This document shows, in pieces, positions 34,104 to 44,368 of a stretch of 64,000 nt of DNA. The stretch is from positions 278,957,491 through 279,021,490 of the forward strand of contig OY856186.1 of the NCBI GenBank assembly GCA_963693315.1, in the 5' to 3' direction. Within the stretch, counting starts at the first letter, position 1. Every line of letters starts with the position of its first letter. Under the pieces are notes generated by a model. It worked only from the letters and a program-made list of their open reading frames with translations. It did no database searches and was not told where the DNA came from. The stretch is from Diogma glabrata. Lineage: Eukaryota; Arthropoda; Insecta; Diptera; Cylindrotomidae. Both the position numbers and the translations under genes were made by a program.

Positions 34104-34905
34104 GATTGCAGATGGTGGTCATGGTGTGGTCGTGGTGGTCATTGTGGTCATAGTGGCCATGGTGGTCATGCTGGTCATGGTAGTCATGGTGGTAATAGTG
34201 GTCATGGTGGTCATGGTGGTCATAGTGGTAATGGTGATCACGGTGTTCACGGTGGTCATGGTGATCTTGGTGGTCACGTTGGTGACGGTGGTCATAGTGG
34301 TCATGGTGTTCATTGTGGTCATGGTGGTCATGGTAGTCATGGTGGTCATGGTGGTCATGGTGGTCATGGTGGTCATGGTAGTTATGGTGGTCATGGTGTT
34401 CACGGTGGTCATGATGGTCATGTTGGTCATGGCGGTCATGGTGGTCATGGTGGTCAAGGTGGTCATGGGGGTCATAGTGGTAATGGTGGTCATGGTGGTC
34501 ATTGTGGTCATGGTGTTCACGGTGGTCATGGTGGTCATGGTGGTCATAGTGGTCATGGCGGTTATGGCGGTCACGGGGGTCATGGGGGTCATGGTGGTCA
34601 TGGTGGTCATGGGCGTCGTAGTGGTCATGGTGGTTATGGTGGTCACGGTGGTCATGGTGGTCATGGTGGTCATGGTGGTCATGGTGGTCATGGTGGTCAT
34701 GGTGGTCATGGTGTTCACGGTGGTCATGATGGTAATGGTGTTCACAGTGGTCATGATGGTCATGTTGGTCATGGCGGTCATGGTGGTCATGGTGATTAAG
34801 GTAGTCATGGTAGTTATGGTGGTAATGGTGGTCACGGTGGTCATGGTGGTCATGGTGTTCACGGTGGTCATGATGGTCATGGTGGTGTCACGGTGGTCAT
34901 GGTGT
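34104..34905 (+). repeat. GGTGGTCAT minisatellite, right arm copy
   Basis: About 89 tandem 9-mers of GGTGGTCAT with variants (GGTGTTCAC, AGTGGTAAT, GGTGATCAC). Variant order largely mirrors the left arm, with extra blocks near 34320-34390 and 34640-34710. Open frames are a by-product of the repeat unit. Confidence 0.95.
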
Positions 34906-35487
34906 TTTGAGTTTGTATCCCGGGCTTTCCCGGGCGGGAAAAAATATTTGTGTTGATTAAATTTGTTTTGTTAAATAGATATATGAGTGCGTGTAATCTT
35001 TGCACGCGGTTGAAATAAATTTCTTTGACTACTGTGGCAGGTATTAATAAAAAGATGAAATATAAAACAAATATGTCATATTGCAATTTAGAGTTGCATT
35101 TCTTGATAATATAATTTACTGTGTAATAAAAAGCAATATTTACATAATGTATTACAAAGTCAATTCAATTATTAGCTTAATTGAAATATGAAATTAGAGG
35201 TTTATTTGTTTTTTCAATAAATTTGCTAAATTTATTGAAAAATGCATCAATTGTTGTACCAATTGTTAAATTAAGTGGACATGTATTCATCGTGAAATTT
35301 AATTTGTAATACGTTGTAAGACTTTGTAAAACATGTAAATATGGCTTTTTATTACGCATTGTTATAAATTATATTATCAAGAATATTAGAAAGAAACTCT
35401 AAATTTCAATATGACATATCTATTTTATTTTATATTTAATATTTTTAGTAATACCTGCTGCAGTGGTCAAAGAAGTTTTACTTCAAC

Positions 35488-35491
35488 AGCG
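35488..35491 (+). repeat. 4-bp target-site duplication of the Gypsy element, left
   Basis: AGCG directly before the LTR, repeated at 44341-44344. Removing the element and one copy restores GTAAAGATTACGCACTTCAT next to CAACAGCG, exactly mirroring the left arm at 30738-30765. Confidence 0.95.
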
Positions 35492-35833
35492 TGATGAGAT
35501 CTTTTTAGTTACCAATTAATTAAAACACTTTAGATATAGTTTATTAGAGTTTATTTAAATTAATTAATTATATTTATTTAGAAAGGTGTGTACACTTCGT
35601 TGTCTAATTAATTACTATATCTATTCTAATAATGTATGCTTTTATTTCGAATGGATTTATGAGGTAAGCATTTATATTTGACACCGCACATGCCAAATAT
35701 ATTATTTGTTTTCCGGTGCTCGCTTGCACACGCCAAGCATATTTTGCTTACCGTTGCATTTCATTATTAAAGAAATATACCTTGTACTTTTCTTTAATAA
35801 TGAAATATAGTGAGCTCATAAAGACTCACTACA
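35492..35833 (-). repeat. 3' LTR, 342 bp
   Basis: Begins TGATGAGATC on the plus strand and ends CACTACA. Differs from the other LTR at one position (TTAAAGAAAT here, TTAAAAAAAT there). On the minus strand the start is TGTAGTGAGTC. A very short CATTATTAAAGAAA / CTTTAATAATG inverted repeat lies near its 5' edge. Confidence 0.95.
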
Positions 35834-35847
35834 CCTCCCTTCTTTTA
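35834..35847 (-). promoter_or_regulatory. polypurine tract
   Basis: The minus strand reads TAAAAGAAGGGAGG immediately before the 3' LTR, the expected plus-strand primer for reverse transcription. Confidence 0.9.
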
Positions 35848-36339
35848 GTGAATGATGTTCACATCATTCATGCCAATCGTCAATATGAAAATTAATTGTA
35901 TATGCAATTATCGTTATTATTATATTTGAAACGGCGCCTTGTTTCAAATAGTACAATGAACGCATTACACTTATTAAAAATAACAACAGTCTCTAAATTA
36001 CAAATTTTAAAACAATATTTTTTTCTATGTTTATGATTCGTTTGTATGATTTTATTGTACTTAGACACTACGTACTCTTCCCTTCCTTTTTTGGAATAGC
36101 TGAAGGCTTAGTTTAATTAACAGCATTATTTAAATTCTTAAATTAAAAAAAAAAAAATCCATAACGTATACATTTAAAAAGAATTATCAAATTACTGAAA
36201 TTCTATTTTTAATAATAATTAACTAACTATAAAAATGAAAATATTTAATTATAATTTTAAAAATAATTACTAACTGAAAGCAAAGCATTCTAATATTAAT
36301 ATTTTTTATATTTAGCTAAATTTGATTAATTCTTAATTC

Positions 36340-37266
36340 TTAATTTTTCTTTAATCGATTCTTATGAACGATTTTTTCTTTTTTTGTTATGGGATCCTCA
36401 ATCACTATATTGTGTTTTGGTAGGATTTTTTTTACAATATATGGTCCTGTATAAAAGGATTCTAGCTTATGTCTATTTTCGTTTGTTAAAAATACTCTAT
36501 CTGTAATTGATACTTGTAATGGGTTAATGTTTTTATCGTAATAAATTTTTCTTCTTATCTTTTCTTGTTCTATTAATGTTTTGGCTCTTTTTAAGGCTAC
36601 TTGTAATTTGAATTTTAAATGTTTTACATAATCATCTGGGTTATAAAGAGGGTCAACTTTATCATTAAAAATTTCGTCAATTGAATTAGCTCTATTACCA
36701 AATATTAATTCAAACGGTGTGTAGAGATGGGTTAAATTTGGAGTAGTATTATACGAAAATGCATATATGGACAACCAATCATCCCAATCATTGGTTTCTA
36801 AATTCATATAATTTCTTAAGAATACATTTATTTCCCTGTGATTTCTCTCTATTTTTCCCAACGTTTCATGGTGATAGGCAGTGGATATTGCATGTTTAAT
36901 TCTTAGAGTTTCGCATATATTTTTGATAATTGAATTACAATATTCTGTCCCTTGATCAGATTTTATCGTTTTCATTGGTCCAAAGACTAAAATAATTCTT
37001 TCTATTAAAGCTTTTGCTATTGTAATTGCCTCTTTGTTTGGTATTGGAACGATGATTACATAGTTGGTTAGTTCACATTGAGCGGTTAATGCATATCTAT
37101 TATCATTAATAGTTATAGGTAAAGGTCCTATAGTATCTATTTGCACGATATCGAACGCTTTGTTAGGTGTTTCTGTAATTATTAGATTTTCTTTTGTTTT
37201 TCTTAATACTTTATTTTTAGCACATTTGTTGCAATTTTTTATGTAGGTAGCTATGTCCTTAGACAT
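36340..37266 (-). CDS. integrase part of pol, open frame of 308 codons
   Basis: Longest uninterrupted integrase portion. It starts just after the broken N-terminal zinc region, whose GGHTGQRKTIAKI and VYEWKGM are readable upstream in another phase. The catalytic Asp, Asp and Glu are all present. The C-terminal part contains YTGPYIVKKI and KNRLKK, a usual DNA-binding tail. The first His of the HHCC motif is not evident. The product would insert cDNA with 4-bp staggered cuts, agreeing with the AGCG duplication. Confidence 0.85.
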   Translation of the reverse strand: MSKDIATYIKNCNKCAKNKVLRKTKENLIITETPNKAFDIVQIDTIGPLPITINDNRYALTAQCELTNYVIIVPIPNKEAITIAKALIERIILVFGPMKTIKSDQGTEYCNSIIKNICETLRIKHAISTAYHHETLGKIERNHREINVFLRNYMNLETNDWDDWLSIYAFSYNTTPNLTHLYTPFELIFGNRANSIDEIFNDKVDPLYNPDDYVKHLKFKLQVALKRAKTLIEQEKIRRKIYYDKNINPLQVSITDRVFLTNENRHKLESFYTGPYIVKKILPKHNIVIEDPITKKEKIVHKNRLKKN

Positions 37267-37328
37267 ACCTTTCCATTCGTAAACTGATTTTATTTTTGCT
37301 ATAGTTTTCCTTTGTCCTGTATGACCAC

Positions 37329-38255
37329 CTAATATTTTTTTATTATATTCTCTCTTTCTTCTTTATTCATAATATTTTTGCGCGCTTTTGTAATAATTAT
37401 ATTTAACATTTTTAAATTGATGTTGGCCAATTTAATAAATTTTTTACTATCAATGTATTTAAATATGACGTCATTAGTATATATCTTTATATTATAAATA
37501 TTTAATTTGCAAGCTAAGGCCTCTAGCTTCGATAAAAATTGTCCGAAGTCAATTTCATCATTCACAAATTTATTAATTGGTAACAATTTTAACTCATTAA
37601 AATTGTACACTTCATTTTTAAATTTTTCTTTTCTGTTTTTAGGACATTGTAGCAATAGTGTTAAACATTTGTTGTTATTTGTGTCAATAAACTTAAGACA
37701 TGGAATTTTAACAAGATTATTATCATTATTGTCATACAATACTTTTGTTGTTTCTACTGAAATTTCTTTGTCATTTTTAGGATTTAGTATTTTGTTAGAC
37801 ATCGATCTCGTTTGAATGGTTAGAATTGTTTTAATAGAAGATGTTAGAGTTTTTAAATCTTCGATTGCGATTCGCCATAACGCGTCTGCGGTAACATTGG
37901 TATAACCTCTTACGTGTTCTACTTCAAAATCGTATTCTTCTAGTTCTAATCGAATTCGTGTTAGTCTGGAGGAAGGATTCTTTAAGGAAAAGAGATGAAC
38001 TAGGGGCTTATGATCTGATCTAATTAAAAATTTATTGCCAAATACGTATGGTCTAAAGTGATTTATAGCGAAAAAGATTGCTAATAATTCCTGTTCAATT
38101 GTTGACTTGTTTGATTCTCCACGTGTAAAAGTTTTTGAAAAATATGCTACTGGTAGATCATTATTGGAATGTTCTTGACTTAGAGTTGCGCCGCATCCAA
38201 TCTTGGAAGCGTCTGTAGTGATTATAAATTTTTTATTGAAATCTGGGTATTGCAA
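37329..38255 (-). CDS. RNase H and linker part of pol, open frame of 308 codons
   Basis: Residues 1-125 are a Gypsy RNase H with all expected acidic residues. SKTFTRGESNKSTIEQELLA and LEEYDFEVEHVRGYTNVTAD are characteristic. DALW replaces the usual DALS, an additional missense change. Residues 130-308 form the Asn/Lys-rich linker before integrase. It ends when the frame is lost in an A-run. Confidence 0.85.
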   Translation of the reverse strand: MQYPDFNKKFIITTDASKIGCGATLSQEHSNNDLPVAYFSKTFTRGESNKSTIEQELLAIFFAINHFRPYVFGNKFLIRSDHKPLVHLFSLKNPSSRLTRIRLELEEYDFEVEHVRGYTNVTADALWRIAIEDLKTLTSSIKTILTIQTRSMSNKILNPKNDKEISVETTKVLYDNNDNNLVKIPCLKFIDTNNNKCLTLLLQCPKNRKEKFKNEVYNFNELKLLPINKFVNDEIDFGQFLSKLEALACKLNIYNIKIYTNDVIFKYIDSKKFIKLANINLKMLNIIITKARKNIMNKEERENIIKKY

Positions 38256-39988
38256 TATTGGAGGATTTTGTAAATAATTTTTTATTATTTCAAATGCCTT
38301 TTGGCAGATAGGAGTCCAGTTGAAAGTTTCATTTTTCCTCGTAAGTTAATTTAATGGAGCGGTTGTTTCTGCAAATTTTTATTAATAAATTTTCTGTAGA
38401 AATTAGCAAATGCCACGAATCGTCTGGTATCATCTGCATTTTGTGGGACAGGATAATTTTTGATAGCATGTAGTTTGGATGGATCAATTTTAATTCCATC
38501 AGCAGTGCACTGATGTCCAAGAAAGGTAACTTCACTTCTGAAGAAGGAACATTTTTTTGGGTTTAATTTTAGGTTGAATTTTCTACAAGTTTCAAATACT
38601 TGTTGAAGGTTTTTTAAATGATGGTTTTCTGAACAACCAATTACTATTACATCATCCATATAAAGAAAAGCGCTTTCTGGTGCAACACCAGAAAAAGCCA
38701 ATGACATCATTCTTTGGAAAGAATTTGGTGCTATTTTTAAACCGAATGGAACACGGGTGAAACGAAATGTTCCAAAATCTGTAGAAAAAGCTGTGCAATC
38801 TCTTGATTCTTCTTCCAATTCTATTTAATGAAATCCACTTAAAAGGTCTAAGACTGTAAAATATTTTGCCCTTCCTAGCTGATCCAAAATCTCTTCAATT
38901 CTAGGAATAGGATAAACATCGCCAATCAGTTTTCGATTCAATTGTCTAAAATCAACTACAAGTCTGTGTCTTTGTTTGTTACAACCTGGTAGAGATTTTT
39001 TCGGTACCAAGAATATAGGACTAGAATATTCAGAAATGCTTGGTTCAACTATTTTATTATCGATTAGTTTTTGGACTTGTGTTCTTATTTCTTGTTTTTG
39101 AGAGTTGGGCAATCGATAGTTTTTAATATAGACTGGGTTATCATCCATTAGTCTCAACTTTATAAAAATTATTCGAAGATAAAGGTTCATCTTCAAGACC
39201 AAAAATGTCGTAATTATTCTTGATTAAATTTTCAAATTTGTTCCTAATATAACCATTAATATGGTTATTATTTTGAATAATATGATTGTAAATTTGGGTA
39301 TTTCTGATACTATTTTCATTTGGTTTTTGTTTAAAAATTTCAAAGTCTGTCAATTTTTCAAAATTAAATTTGGATATTGGTATGTTAATTGAATCTGAAT
39401 TTGTATTTAAAATTTTAACAATTGGTTTCCCAGAAGAAACTATTGAACTTGCTACAAAAACGCCTGGCATTAGTTCTTTGTTTAAAATTACCATATCTTC
39501 GTTTAACAATATCGGAACAGTTCTAAATACTTCAGCTCTCGGAGGTATTGTCAGAATGTTTTTATTGAACGATTCGTTAACAGGTATTTAAACACTTTTA
39601 GAGCCATTAAAATCAAAATTTAAAGTTAAAGTCCAATTTTCATAATTTAATATACATTTATAAGTACTTAAGAAGTCTTGCCCTAATATTCCATCTGTAG
39701 GTATATTCAAGTCATTTTGTAGTACATGTAATTTTACTTTAAGTGCATAATTTGGAATGAAAATTTCTGTATTTAAGGTACCCAATGAGTTTACAATGGT
39801 ATTTGTAACACCTTTTATTTCTATTATGTTTTGCTTGTCAACATTTGTTATGTTATTATTTTTAATTAAAGAAATTTCAGCACCAGAATCTATTAGAAAA
39901 GTTTTAATTCTATCAGAGTTTGATATTTTAAATTTTACGACGGTTGCATAATTTAGATTAATAGTATAAACCTGTTTTAATTTTTGTG

Positions 39989-40873
39989 TTAGGAGTCTTG
40001 ATTTAGACTGAGGTTTTGTACTTGAAACCCCAACTCTTCGTCTTCTGTTACATCAGTTATTGCTCTAACATTTCTTCTAGTATTGTTTGCGTAAGTATTG
40101 GTATTGAGCGTATTTGGACGATTTCTATTATAATATGTATTGTTGGTACTAAACTGTCTTCCACGGTTGAAATTTGAATTGTAATTTTGACGAAAATTTC
40201 TTCTATTAATATTCCCATTAAAATTACGTTCGTTAAAAGTATTTTGTCTGAAATACTCATTATTTATTTGTCCATAACCTCTACCTCCACGGGTAAATCG
40301 TAGTATGTTTGCCGCTTTTGCAGTTTTTTCTGCACTAATAGCCTCGTTAAACTTGGCTACCATTTCATCTATATTATCATACTCCTGCAACATTGCTGCT
40401 TGAATGCTGTTGTTCGTTGCATAAACCATTTTGATGTTGGCTTTAACATCGCTGATTGCTATTTTGTTGGCATTTTCTATCGGCATGCCAAGAGTTTTGT
40501 ATGCTAAGCATAACTCAGATCTGAGACTTACAATTTTTTGTATATATTGGTCTTTGTTTATGAGAGTTAAACTATTTAATGCTGATTTTACTTGCTCAAC
40601 TGTTTTACCAGAGCATTTCCTTTTTAAATTATCAATAATTTCATCTATCGTGGTAACATTATCCGGTACAGCTTCTTCAGCCTTCTCTTTTAATTTTGTT
40701 AAAATAATAGTAATTGTTTGAGCTATGTTCGCTTCACTTGTGATTGTAGTTTTAACTACATTTAATTTTCTTAAGAAATGAGTCAAATCTGTAGCATTTC
40801 CATTGTAATTTTCTGTAATGATTTTGTTGACGAGGGAGATTATATCGACTGGTGTTAACGCAGTATTCGTCAT
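39989..40873 (-). CDS. gag, 294 codons
   Basis: Intact frame with an ATG start about 40 bases beyond an A-run and a TAA that overlaps the start of pol in the -1 phase. The N-terminal two-thirds are helical and charged, as in Gypsy capsids. There is no CCHC zinc knuckle. Instead the C-terminal third is rich in Arg and Asn (RGGRGYG near residue 195, many NRR and NFR pairs), which could bind RNA. This is usual for elements near 412, mdg1 and 17.6. It would assemble particles that could be used in trans. Identified by position and composition more than by motif. Confidence 0.85.
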   Translation of the reverse strand: MTNTALTPVDIISLVNKIITENYNGNATDLTHFLRKLNVVKTTITSEANIAQTITIILTKLKEKAEEAVPDNVTTIDEIIDNLKRKCSGKTVEQVKSALNSLTLINKDQYIQKIVSLRSELCLAYKTLGMPIENANKIAISDVKANIKMVYATNNSIQAAMLQEYDNIDEMVAKFNEAISAEKTAKAANILRFTRGGRGYGQINNEYFRQNTFNERNFNGNINRRNFRQNYNSNFNRGRQFSTNNTYYNRNRPNTLNTNTYANNTRRNVRAITDVTEDEELGFQVQNLSLNQDS

Positions 40874-41309
40874 TGTTTTTGTTTTAACTACGTCAGTAGG
40901 TATGTTAAAAAAAAATTTTAATTTCGTCAGATTCTACCTTAGAGAATGGTAGGACGTTTAGAAAACTAAATCTATTATATTCTATTCTAGAAAATAAATC
41001 ACTAAAAATTATAGGGGAAACCTATAGAGCCAAAAAGAAAGCCAAAACACCTAAAAAAGTATTCTACAAGTAAAAAAAAATATTCTACTGAAAACAAGTG
41101 TTCTACAAGGTTACTATTGAAATATTCTGATTTCAATCAAACAAAAATTCGAACAACAATGTACTTATAACAATACTCAGTAATTTTTTATATCTTATTA
41201 TTTTATAAAATGTTTTAAAATTCTAAATGACTTTATCGTCTACCATAATAAAAATAATACCTAAATGAAATCAATTATACCTTAGGAATTAACTTCATCA
41301 GCATTTTAA

Positions 41310-43075
41310 AAAAAAATATGGAGGGGCTGAAATCTCAAGCTCTGAGATATCAAGACTTCGGTCTGGGTTAAGGATTTTGATATAGTTTTCGGCAACAAAA
41401 CTTTTATGAGGACATGGTTTTTAGTTTTGGGCAGCGATGAATATCAAACATTACTCTTTGTTAAAGTACAAGTATTCAGAGATAGACACTGTTTAAAAAT
41501 TTATTACAAAACTAACACGAAACATCAATACGTTGCCGGATAATTGTAATCAAAATTCCAAAAATATTGTTAAATTAAATAAAATCAAACTTTTTCAAAA
41601 TTCCAAAAATATTCTAAAAATTAGAATGAAATCAAATATTTAAACTTTTTCTAAATTCTGATGATATGCCAAAAATTCTTAAAAATTCGAACTTTTCCAA
41701 AATTCTAAAAATATTGCAAAAATTATTACAAAATCAAAAATTGAAACTTTTTTCAAAATTCCAAAAATTATAATAATATCAAAAATTAAAAATTTTTCAA
41801 AATTCTAAAAATATTTCAAAAATTCTTACAAAATCAAAAATTAAAACTTTTGCCGAAATTCTAAAAATATTGCAAAAATTATTACAAAATCAAAAATACA
41901 AACTTTTTCAAAATTCCAAAAATATTTCAAAAACTACAACAAATTCAAAAATTTCCATGTCCAATTTCATTTTAAATTACATTTACGTCATAAAAACAGC
42001 TACATTTTTTTTCCCAAAATATTGGCTAAAAAATTAAATGAAATCATTTTTTGACACACTTGACATTATTTTTTGACAAACTTATAATGCCATAATTCTC
42101 TATAATAATAATAAAATATCATGTCATACGAACTATTAATTTTATTTTTTTCTAAAAAAATTGGGTAAAAAATAAATGAAAACCTTTCTTTTGACACACT
42201 TGACAACATTTTTTGACAAACTTATAATGCCATAATTCTCAATAATAATAATAAAATTTCATTTCAAACAAACAATTTATTTTTTTTCCAAAAAATTGGG
42301 TAAAAAACTAAATAAAAATCTTTTGACACACTTGACAACATTTTGTTGACAAACTTATAAAGCCATAATTCTCAATAATAATATTAAAATTTCATTTTAA
42401 ACAAACAATTTTATTTCCAAAAAATTGGGAAAAAAAAATAAAAATCTTTCTTTTGACACACTTGACAACACTTTTTTGACAAACTTATAATGCCATAATT
42501 CTCAATAATAATAATAAAACTTCATTTCAAACAAACAATTAATTTTATATTTTTTTTCCAAAAAATTAAGTAAAAAAATAAATAAAAATCTTTCTTTTGA
42601 CACACTTGACAACTTTTTTTTGACAAACTTACAATGCAATAATCTAGTTTTTGATCTCACATACCAATCCCGACCATCAAGATTTCTCCAAATTCAATGT
42701 TCCTACTCGTAATCACTTAAAATGAACGTTTTTTAAGCCAAAAATATGCAAATTTCCTTGTTTTGACACACATAATGATTTTTTTGACACACTTCCGGTA
42801 CAGCTATCGAACACAGCGTCCTTTCGGACCTGTCCCTTGAGTATACCTATTTTTAGAAAAAAAAATTTTTGAAATCCATCCAGTGGTTTTCCCTGCAGCG
42901 TAGGTAATACGGTAGGTCCGGCCGGCCGACAGACAGACATACATTTTTTTTTTTTTTGCTTTTTTAGAATCAGGAGGTCCTAAAACGTCGAGAAATGTCA
43001 AAAAAAGTGGGGGTAAGAATTTCACTTTGAGCTCATGAATGTAATACTTAGGTCTTTCAGACCGAAGTAAATATA
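41310..43075 (-). mobile_element. repeat family T, copy 2, nested in the Gypsy leader
   Basis: Reverse complement of 24690-26250. It carries about five of the 140-bp units (TTTTGACACACTTGACAAC, near 42050-42640) instead of three, plus the AATATTTTTGG-type units at 41570-41950. It also has extra sequence at its start with GTATGTCTGTCTGTCGG and the palindrome GGCCGGCC. Because it lies between the two LTRs it was either carried by the Gypsy source copy or inserted after integration. Confidence 0.8.
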
Positions 43076-43603
43076 ACAAAAATCAAACACTAAAAACATT
43101 AAACATTTGATTAAATAAATTTCATTTTTTTTGTTTTAGTATTTATTTTTTTGTTTCATTTAACGAAAACAACAAAAAAAATATTAGTAAAATTTTAACG
43201 AAAACATAACTTTTCTTTGCTTATTCAATTTCATGTTTTTCTGTTTTTCTTTTTTTTCTTAAAAAAAAAAAAAATTGAAATGTCAGTAAATTATTTACTT
43301 AATCACTTATTACATAATTCAATTAAAAAATAATTCTAATTCTATATTCATTTATTAAATTTAATTTAAAATAATAACTTACAATCTTATTTAAGTGGTT
43401 CTGATCCAAATTCCAAATATGTCATCCTTCGTGTAACTTTATCCCATATGTCCCATTTCTTGATGATTTTTTGGATGAGATAATATTTCTTGATGATATT
43501 GATGTGTTAATATTATTGCTTGATGATTTTTTTTTGAAAATATTAAATTTGATGACATCTTTTTAGAATTGATATGAGATCTGCGTGTTGAGTTACATTG
43601 TTT
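43076..43603 (-). other. Gypsy leader with CATCAAG-rich stretch
   Basis: On the minus strand 43560-43440 a frame rich in His-Gln pairs (AATCATCAAG words repeated) follows the small membrane-protein frame. No recognised domain. A poly-A/poly-T rich part lies at 43240-43275. Confidence 0.45.
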
Positions 43604-43876
43604 TTATACATGATCAAGATCAATGCGAGATCTTGCAATCTCCCTTGTAATGCTTTTCTTGATTTTATTGTTAGCGAGTTGTATGGCTTTACAACAGCTA
43701 AACACTATTATTGCGATTATTATTAAAACTAAAATAACAATCAATATGGTATTTGTGAGTTGATTTGAATTTGTAATGGTGTTAATCACTTCATTGTGGT
43801 TACTTAGCCCTTGATTTTTTGAGTCTTTAATAATTGTGGGCGTTGGTTCTTCAATTTTTGAATATGGAGAGCCCAT
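43604..43876 (-). CDS. small predicted membrane protein in the Gypsy leader, about 90 codons
   Basis: The frame starts at an ATG about 120 bases inside the 5' LTR boundary. After about 42 polar residues with Pro, Ser and Asn comes one strongly hydrophobic segment, ILIVILVLIIIAIIVFSCC, then a Lys/Arg-rich tail. This is the profile of a single-pass protein with its basic end in the cytoplasm. It has no similarity I can name. It is the first open frame after the LTR, a position where extra leader frames occur in some 412-like elements. Whether it is translated is unknown, since gag lies almost 3 kb further on. Confidence 0.5.
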   Translation of the reverse strand: MGSPYSKIEEPTPTIIKDSKNQGLSNHNEVINTITNSNQLTNTILIVILVLIIIAIIVFSCCKAIQLANNKIKKSITREIARSRIDLDHV

Positions 43877-43981
43877 CACTAAACATTACTTATGTTTGTT
43901 TTATTTGTATAAATTTATATTGAAAGTTTCTTTTTTTCACAAAGTAACCACTTCACAAATTATTATATTCACTGTATTATA

Positions 43982-43998
43982 CGAAGTCACGGTCGCCA
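43982..43998 (-). promoter_or_regulatory. primer-binding site, tRNA-Arg type
   Basis: The minus strand reads TGGCGACCGTGACTTCG directly after the 5' LTR. It starts with TGG, the complement of CCA, and I recall TGGCGACCGTGAC as the tRNA-Arg primer site of 412 and mdg1. Confidence 0.85.
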
Positions 43999-44340
43999 TG
44001 ATGAGATCTTTTTAGTTACCAATTAATTAAAACACTTTAGATATAGTTTATTAGAGTTTATTTAAATTAATTAATTATATTTATTTAGAAAGGTGTGTAC
44101 ACTTCGTTGTCTAATTAATTACTATATCTATTCTAATAATGTATGCTTTTATTTCGAATGGATTTATGAGGTAAGCATTTATATTTGACACCGCACATGC
44201 CAAATATATTATTTGTTTTCCGGTGCTCGCTTGCACACGCCAAGCATATTTTGCTTACCGTTGCATTTCATTATTAAAAAAATATACCTTGTACTTTTCT
44301 TTAATAATGAAATATAGTGAGCTCATAAAGACTCACTACA
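43999..44340 (-). repeat. 5' LTR, 342 bp
   Basis: Same length as 35492-35833, with one substitution. Followed on the plus strand by AGCG. Confidence 0.95.
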
Positions 44341-44344
44341 AGCG
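44341..44344 (+). repeat. 4-bp target-site duplication of the Gypsy element, right
   Basis: AGCG, matching 35488-35491. Confidence 0.95.
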
Positions 44345-44368
44345 TGTAAAGATTACGCACTTCATTTT

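Larger units (their letters stand above)
33406..35491 (-). repeat. right arm of the giant palindrome (A')
   Basis: Reverse complement of 30733-32763. The final 28 bases of the arm lie at 44341-44368 because the Gypsy element inserted near its outer end. It contains the minisatellite 34104-34905, longer than in the left arm and followed by CCCGGGCTTTCCCGGGC, which the left arm lacks. Confidence 0.9.
36340..40045 (-). pseudogene. pol: protease, reverse transcriptase, RNase H, integrase (broken)
   Basis: The frame opens inside the end of gag in the -1 phase. Protease shows LIDSGAEISLI (about 39895-39863) and GILGQDFLS. Reverse transcriptase shows VDFRQLN, the YMDD catalytic box in FLYMDDVIVIG, and FLGHQCTADG. 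RNase H keeps its acidic set in TTDAS, EQELLAI, RSDHKPL and NVTADAL. A linker of about 180 residues follows, as in the 412/mdg1 group. Integrase has the CNKC half of the zinc motif and the D-D-E core in VQIDTIG, KSDQGTEY and TLGKIERNHRE. Breaks: TAA 39588-39590, frame change about 39145-39200, TAA 38825-38827, frame change about 38360-38380, TAA 38346-38348, and frame change near an A-run about 37325-37340. Not functional as written. Individual breaks in A-runs could be sequence errors, but the set is too large for that alone. Confidence 0.92.
35492..44340 (-). mobile_element. Ty3/Gypsy LTR retrotransposon, 412/mdg1-like, 8.85 kb
   Basis: Complete in outline on the minus strand: 5' LTR 43999-44340, primer site 43982-43998, leader with a small open frame and a nested repeat, gag 39989-40873, pol to 36340, polypurine tract 35834-35847, and 3' LTR 35492-35833. 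The ends are TG...CA with a 4-bp AGCG duplication. Integrase carries the HHETLGKIERNHRE phrase and there is a long region between RNase H and integrase, both typical of the 412/mdg1 group. No env frame. Pol has several stops and frameshifts, so this copy could only have moved with proteins supplied by a relative. One LTR difference in 342 bp implies a recent insertion into the right arm of the palindrome. Confidence 0.95.

Noticed and set aside
33898..34956. 352-codon frame and the 240-codon Gly-Gly-His frame
   Set aside because: Same minisatellite in the right arm. A Gly/His-rich metal-binding protein was considered, but all frames are open equally and flanks show no promoter or signal peptide.
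35860..36339. env-like gene at the 3' end of the Gypsy element
   Set aside because: Only about 500 AT-rich bases separate integrase from the polypurine tract and no long frame is present.
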